Source: an uncultured Vicinamibacterales bacterium
GTDB lineage: Bacteria > Acidobacteriota > Vicinamibacteria > Vicinamibacterales > UBA8438
Assembly: GCA_958295905.1 (NCBI GenBank)
Contig: OY282382.1
Span: 5,938,367 to 6,002,366 of the forward strand
Direction of reading: 5' to 3'
DNA: 64,000 nucleotides
The position numbers and the translations under genes were made by a program. Numbering within the stretch: the stretch's first letter is position 1; each line of letters starts with the position of its first letter. Positions 62,061-64,000 of this stretch are shown here, piece after piece. The notes beneath the pieces are model-generated. The model saw only the letters and a program-made list of their open reading frames with translations, searched no databases and was not told where the DNA came from.

Positions 62061-62165
62061 ACCGCTGCGTGCCGCCGGCGGACGCGCCCGGCCGGGCTCG
62101 CGCCGAGGACGCCCAACGGCCGGAGCGCCGCGGCGGCCTCCCCGGCGGTGCCTCGACCGTGCCCC

Positions 62166-62333
62166 AGGAGCATCCCACGCTGATTGCGCGTGACGGCTCG
62201 CCCCCGATTCGAGGGGTCGCCACCGTCTTGCCGACCGGCCGGCGCCGCGTGAGACCCACGATTCCGCACGTCCGGAACCCAGGACCCGCCACGATGCCGC
62301 CTGCCACGGCGGTGGCGGAGCGTGGGATGGTCC
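62166..62333 (+). repeat. MITE-like repeat family A, copy 4
   Basis: About 168 bp with the best-preserved ends: AGGAGCATCCCACGCT at left and AGCGTGGGATGGTCCT at right (one mismatch as an inverted repeat). The interior matches copy 2 closely. Confidence 0.88.
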
Positions 62334-62473
62334 TCGACGGTGCCCCGCGCCCGGCAGAGCGAAGCCGGTGCTTTCCTGTACACTGCTCCAGCCGGCGAGC
62401 GGCGCCGGACCGCCGATGGCGCCCCGCCCGCCGCGGCGGGCCGAATCGTTGCGCACGGAGTTCGACGCACGTC

Positions 62474-64000
62474 ATGACCGAAACCACACGGGATCTTCCG
62501 GAGCTCGACCAGGACGAGATACGCGACTGGCTCGACTCGCTCGACGCGGTGATCGACTGCCACGGGCTGACCGCGGCGGGACGGCTGCTGCAGGAGCTCA
62601 CCCGCCGCGGCGAGCACGCGGGGGTGCAGCTTCCGTTCACCGCCAACACGCCCTACGTGAACACCATACCGCCCGAGGAGGACCCCGCCTATCCCGGCGA
62701 CCGCGACCTCGAGCAGCGGCTGAAGAGCCTCATCCGGTGGAACGCGCTGGCGATGGTGGTGCGGGCCAACCGCGGGGCGGACGGCATCGGCGGGCACATC
62801 TCCACCTATGCCTCGGCCGCGACCCTCTACGAGGTCGGGTTCAACCACTTCTTCCGGGCGGCCAGCGAGACGCAGCCGAGCGACCTCGTGTACTACCAGG
62901 GCCATGCGGCGCCGGGCGTCTACGCCCGCGCCTACCTCGAGGACCGGATCACCCCGCAGCAGCTCGAGAACTTCCGGCGCGAGCTGGGCGCGGGGCCGGG
63001 CCTGTCGTCGTACCCGCATCCGTGGCTGATGCCCGACTTCTGGGAGTTCCCCACCGTCTCGATGGGGCTCGGCCCGATCATGGGCATCTACCAGGCCCGG
63101 TTCCAGCGGTACCTGGAGGACCGGGGCCTGCTGCCGCCGTCCGACGCCAAGGTGTGGGTGTTCCTGGGCGACGGCGAGACCGACGAGCCGGAGTCGCTGG
63201 GGGCGATCACCCTGGCCGCGCGCGAGCAGCTCGACAACCTGATCTTCGTCGTCAACTGCAACCTGCAGCGGCTCGACGGACCGGTGCGCGGGAACGGACA
63301 GATCATCCAGGAGCTCGAGGCGGCCTTCCGCGGGGCGGGGTGGAACGCCATCAAGGTGATCTGGGGCCGCGACTGGGATCGCCTTCTCGCCGATGATCGG
63401 GACGGGCTGCTGGTCCGCCGCATGAGCGAGACGGTGGACGGGCAGTACCAGAAGTACGCCGTCGAGTCCGGCGCGTACATGCGGGAGCGCTTCTGGGCCG
63501 GGATGCAGGACCGGGTGAGCCACCTGACGGACGGCGAGCTCAAGAAGCTGCGGCTCGGGGGGCACGACCCTGCCAAGGTGCACGCCGCCTTCGCGGCGGC
63601 GTCGGCCCACCGCGGGAGCCCGACGGTCATTCTCGCCCGCACCATCAAGGGCTACGGGCTCGGCGAGAGCGGCGAGGGGCGCAACATCACCCACCAGCAG
63701 AAGAAGCTGAACGAGGACGAGCTCCGCGCGTTCCGGGACCGGTTCGGCATCCCCCTGTCGGACGACGAGATCGCGGGGCTGCCGTTCTATGCGCCCAACC
63801 CCGACACCCCCGAGATGGCCTACCTGCGGACCCGCCGCGAGGCGCTCGGGGGGCCCGTCCCGCAACGCCGGGGCCGGGCCGCGCCGCTGCGCGAGGTGCC
63901 GGCCGAGCCGTTCACCGAGTTGCATGCGGGCACCGGCGACCGCGAGGCCTCGCTGACCATGGGGTTCGCCCGGCTGCTGAGCCGGCTTCTCCGCGACCCC
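62474..64000 (+). CDS. aceE: Pyruvate dehydrogenase E1 component, homodimeric type (3' partial)
   Basis: The first 509 codons of aceE are visible and run off the window; the full family is about 890 aa. ATG 62474 begins TETTRDLPELDQDEIRDWLD. Diagnostic segments are LPFTANTPYVNTIPPEEDPA, RANRGADGIGGHISTYASAA, YYQGHAAPGVYARAYLE and PTVSMGLGPIMGIYQARF. The thiamine-diphosphate/Mg motif GDGETDEPES (from Gly232) is followed by FVVNCNLQRLDGPV. The enzyme decarboxylates pyruvate and passes acetyl groups to E2. A family A repeat lies 141 bp upstream. The region after residue ~440 is normal as far as seen. Confidence 0.95.
   Translation, partial: MTETTRDLPELDQDEIRDWLDSLDAVIDCHGLTAAGRLLQELTRRGEHAGVQLPFTANTPYVNTIPPEEDPAYPGDRDLEQRLKSLIRWNALAMVVRANRGADGIGGHISTYASAATLYEVGFNHFFRAASETQPSDLVYYQGHAAPGVYARAYLEDRITPQQLENFRRELGAGPGLSSYPHPWLMPDFWEFPTVSMGLGPIMGIYQARFQRYLEDRGLLPPSDAKVWVFLGDGETDEPESLGAITLAAREQLDNLIFVVNCNLQRLDGPVRGNGQIIQELEAAFRGAGWNAIKVIWGRDWDRLLADDRDGLLVRRMSETVDGQYQKYAVESGAYMRERFWAGMQDRVSHLTDGELKKLRLGGHDPAKVHAAFAAASAHRGSPTVILARTIKGYGLGESGEGRNITHQQKKLNEDELRAFRDRFGIPLSDDEIAGLPFYAPNPDTPEMAYLRTRREALGGPVPQRRGRAAPLREVPAEPFTELHAGTGDREASLTMGFARLLSRLLRDP

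Larger units (their letters stand above)
61779..62473. other. Gap before aceE with a broken small gene and a family A repeat
   Basis: 695 bp. Contents are the frameshifted small gene at 61878 and repeat family A copy 4. A frame ending AARIRERFGLEAE at 61878 abuts that gene with a TGATG overlap and may be the tail of another lost gene. Confidence 0.5.

Overview
The window is a high-GC bacterial chromosome segment. Several features suggest Acidobacteriota, probably the Vicinamibacteria lineage: secreted proteins with a DGRPDLQGVW-type motif, DUF3500 and NHL-repeat proteins, a TonB receptor with a carboxypeptidase-like N-terminus, and a coxSLM/coxDEG molybdenum-hydroxylase cluster. This assignment is inferred from gene content; there is no rRNA. 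Two tRNA genes are present (Arg-TCT and His-GTG).

Layout. 0-6 kb: transglutaminase-like protein (5' partial), a secreted protein, an NHL-repeat protein and a class III CoA transferase. The three minus-strand genes each have copies of their own 3' end in tandem just past the stop codon. 6-26 kb: a defence island on the minus strand. It holds a coupled adenine methylase plus small PD-(D/E)XK nuclease, a three-gene cassette built on a 2140-aa nuclease-STAND ATPase (Avs-like) with a HicB-like protein and an unknown 316-aa protein, a PIN toxin-antitoxin pair, and a type III R-M locus. In that locus Res has lost its helicase core in frame, and Mod carries a compositionally foreign target-recognition segment. 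26-34 kb: TonB receptor, Sel1 fragment at tRNA-Arg, DUF3500 protein, GAF-SpoIIE phosphatase, and tRNA-His abutting a PEP mutase/isocitrate lyase family gene. 34-46 kb: a large secreted HEXXH peptidase/beta-propeller/outer-membrane-barrel protein, then coxS-coxL-coxM and coxD-coxE-coxG. 46-48 kb: two small envelope proteins, a MITE-like repeat and a decayed coxG fragment.

48-61 kb: a second island centred on DNA phosphorothioation (PT). It holds a PT-associated methyltransferase, an MNT-HEPN fusion, a PLD-nuclease/SF2-helicase, an 80-aa coiled protein and a DndD-like SMC ATPase on the plus strand. Facing these on the minus strand are dndA, dndC and a broken DUF262 (GmrSD/SspE-like) gene. A divergent HNH endonuclease with an apparent sulfur-binding domain completes the set. 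The DndD-like gene and the DUF262 gene are fused tail to tail at a deletion junction near 56,630. 61-64 kb: small orphan or decayed genes and the start of aceE, which runs off the window.

Between the genes lie two families of short repeats with terminal inverted repeats (four copies of ~170 bp, two copies of ~160 bp) and a hairpin family at gene ends. The best candidates for undescribed biology are the STAND-nuclease cassette with its two accessory genes, the PT island with its PLD-helicase/SMC operon and PT-reading nuclease, and the recurring tandem duplication of gene 3' ends.
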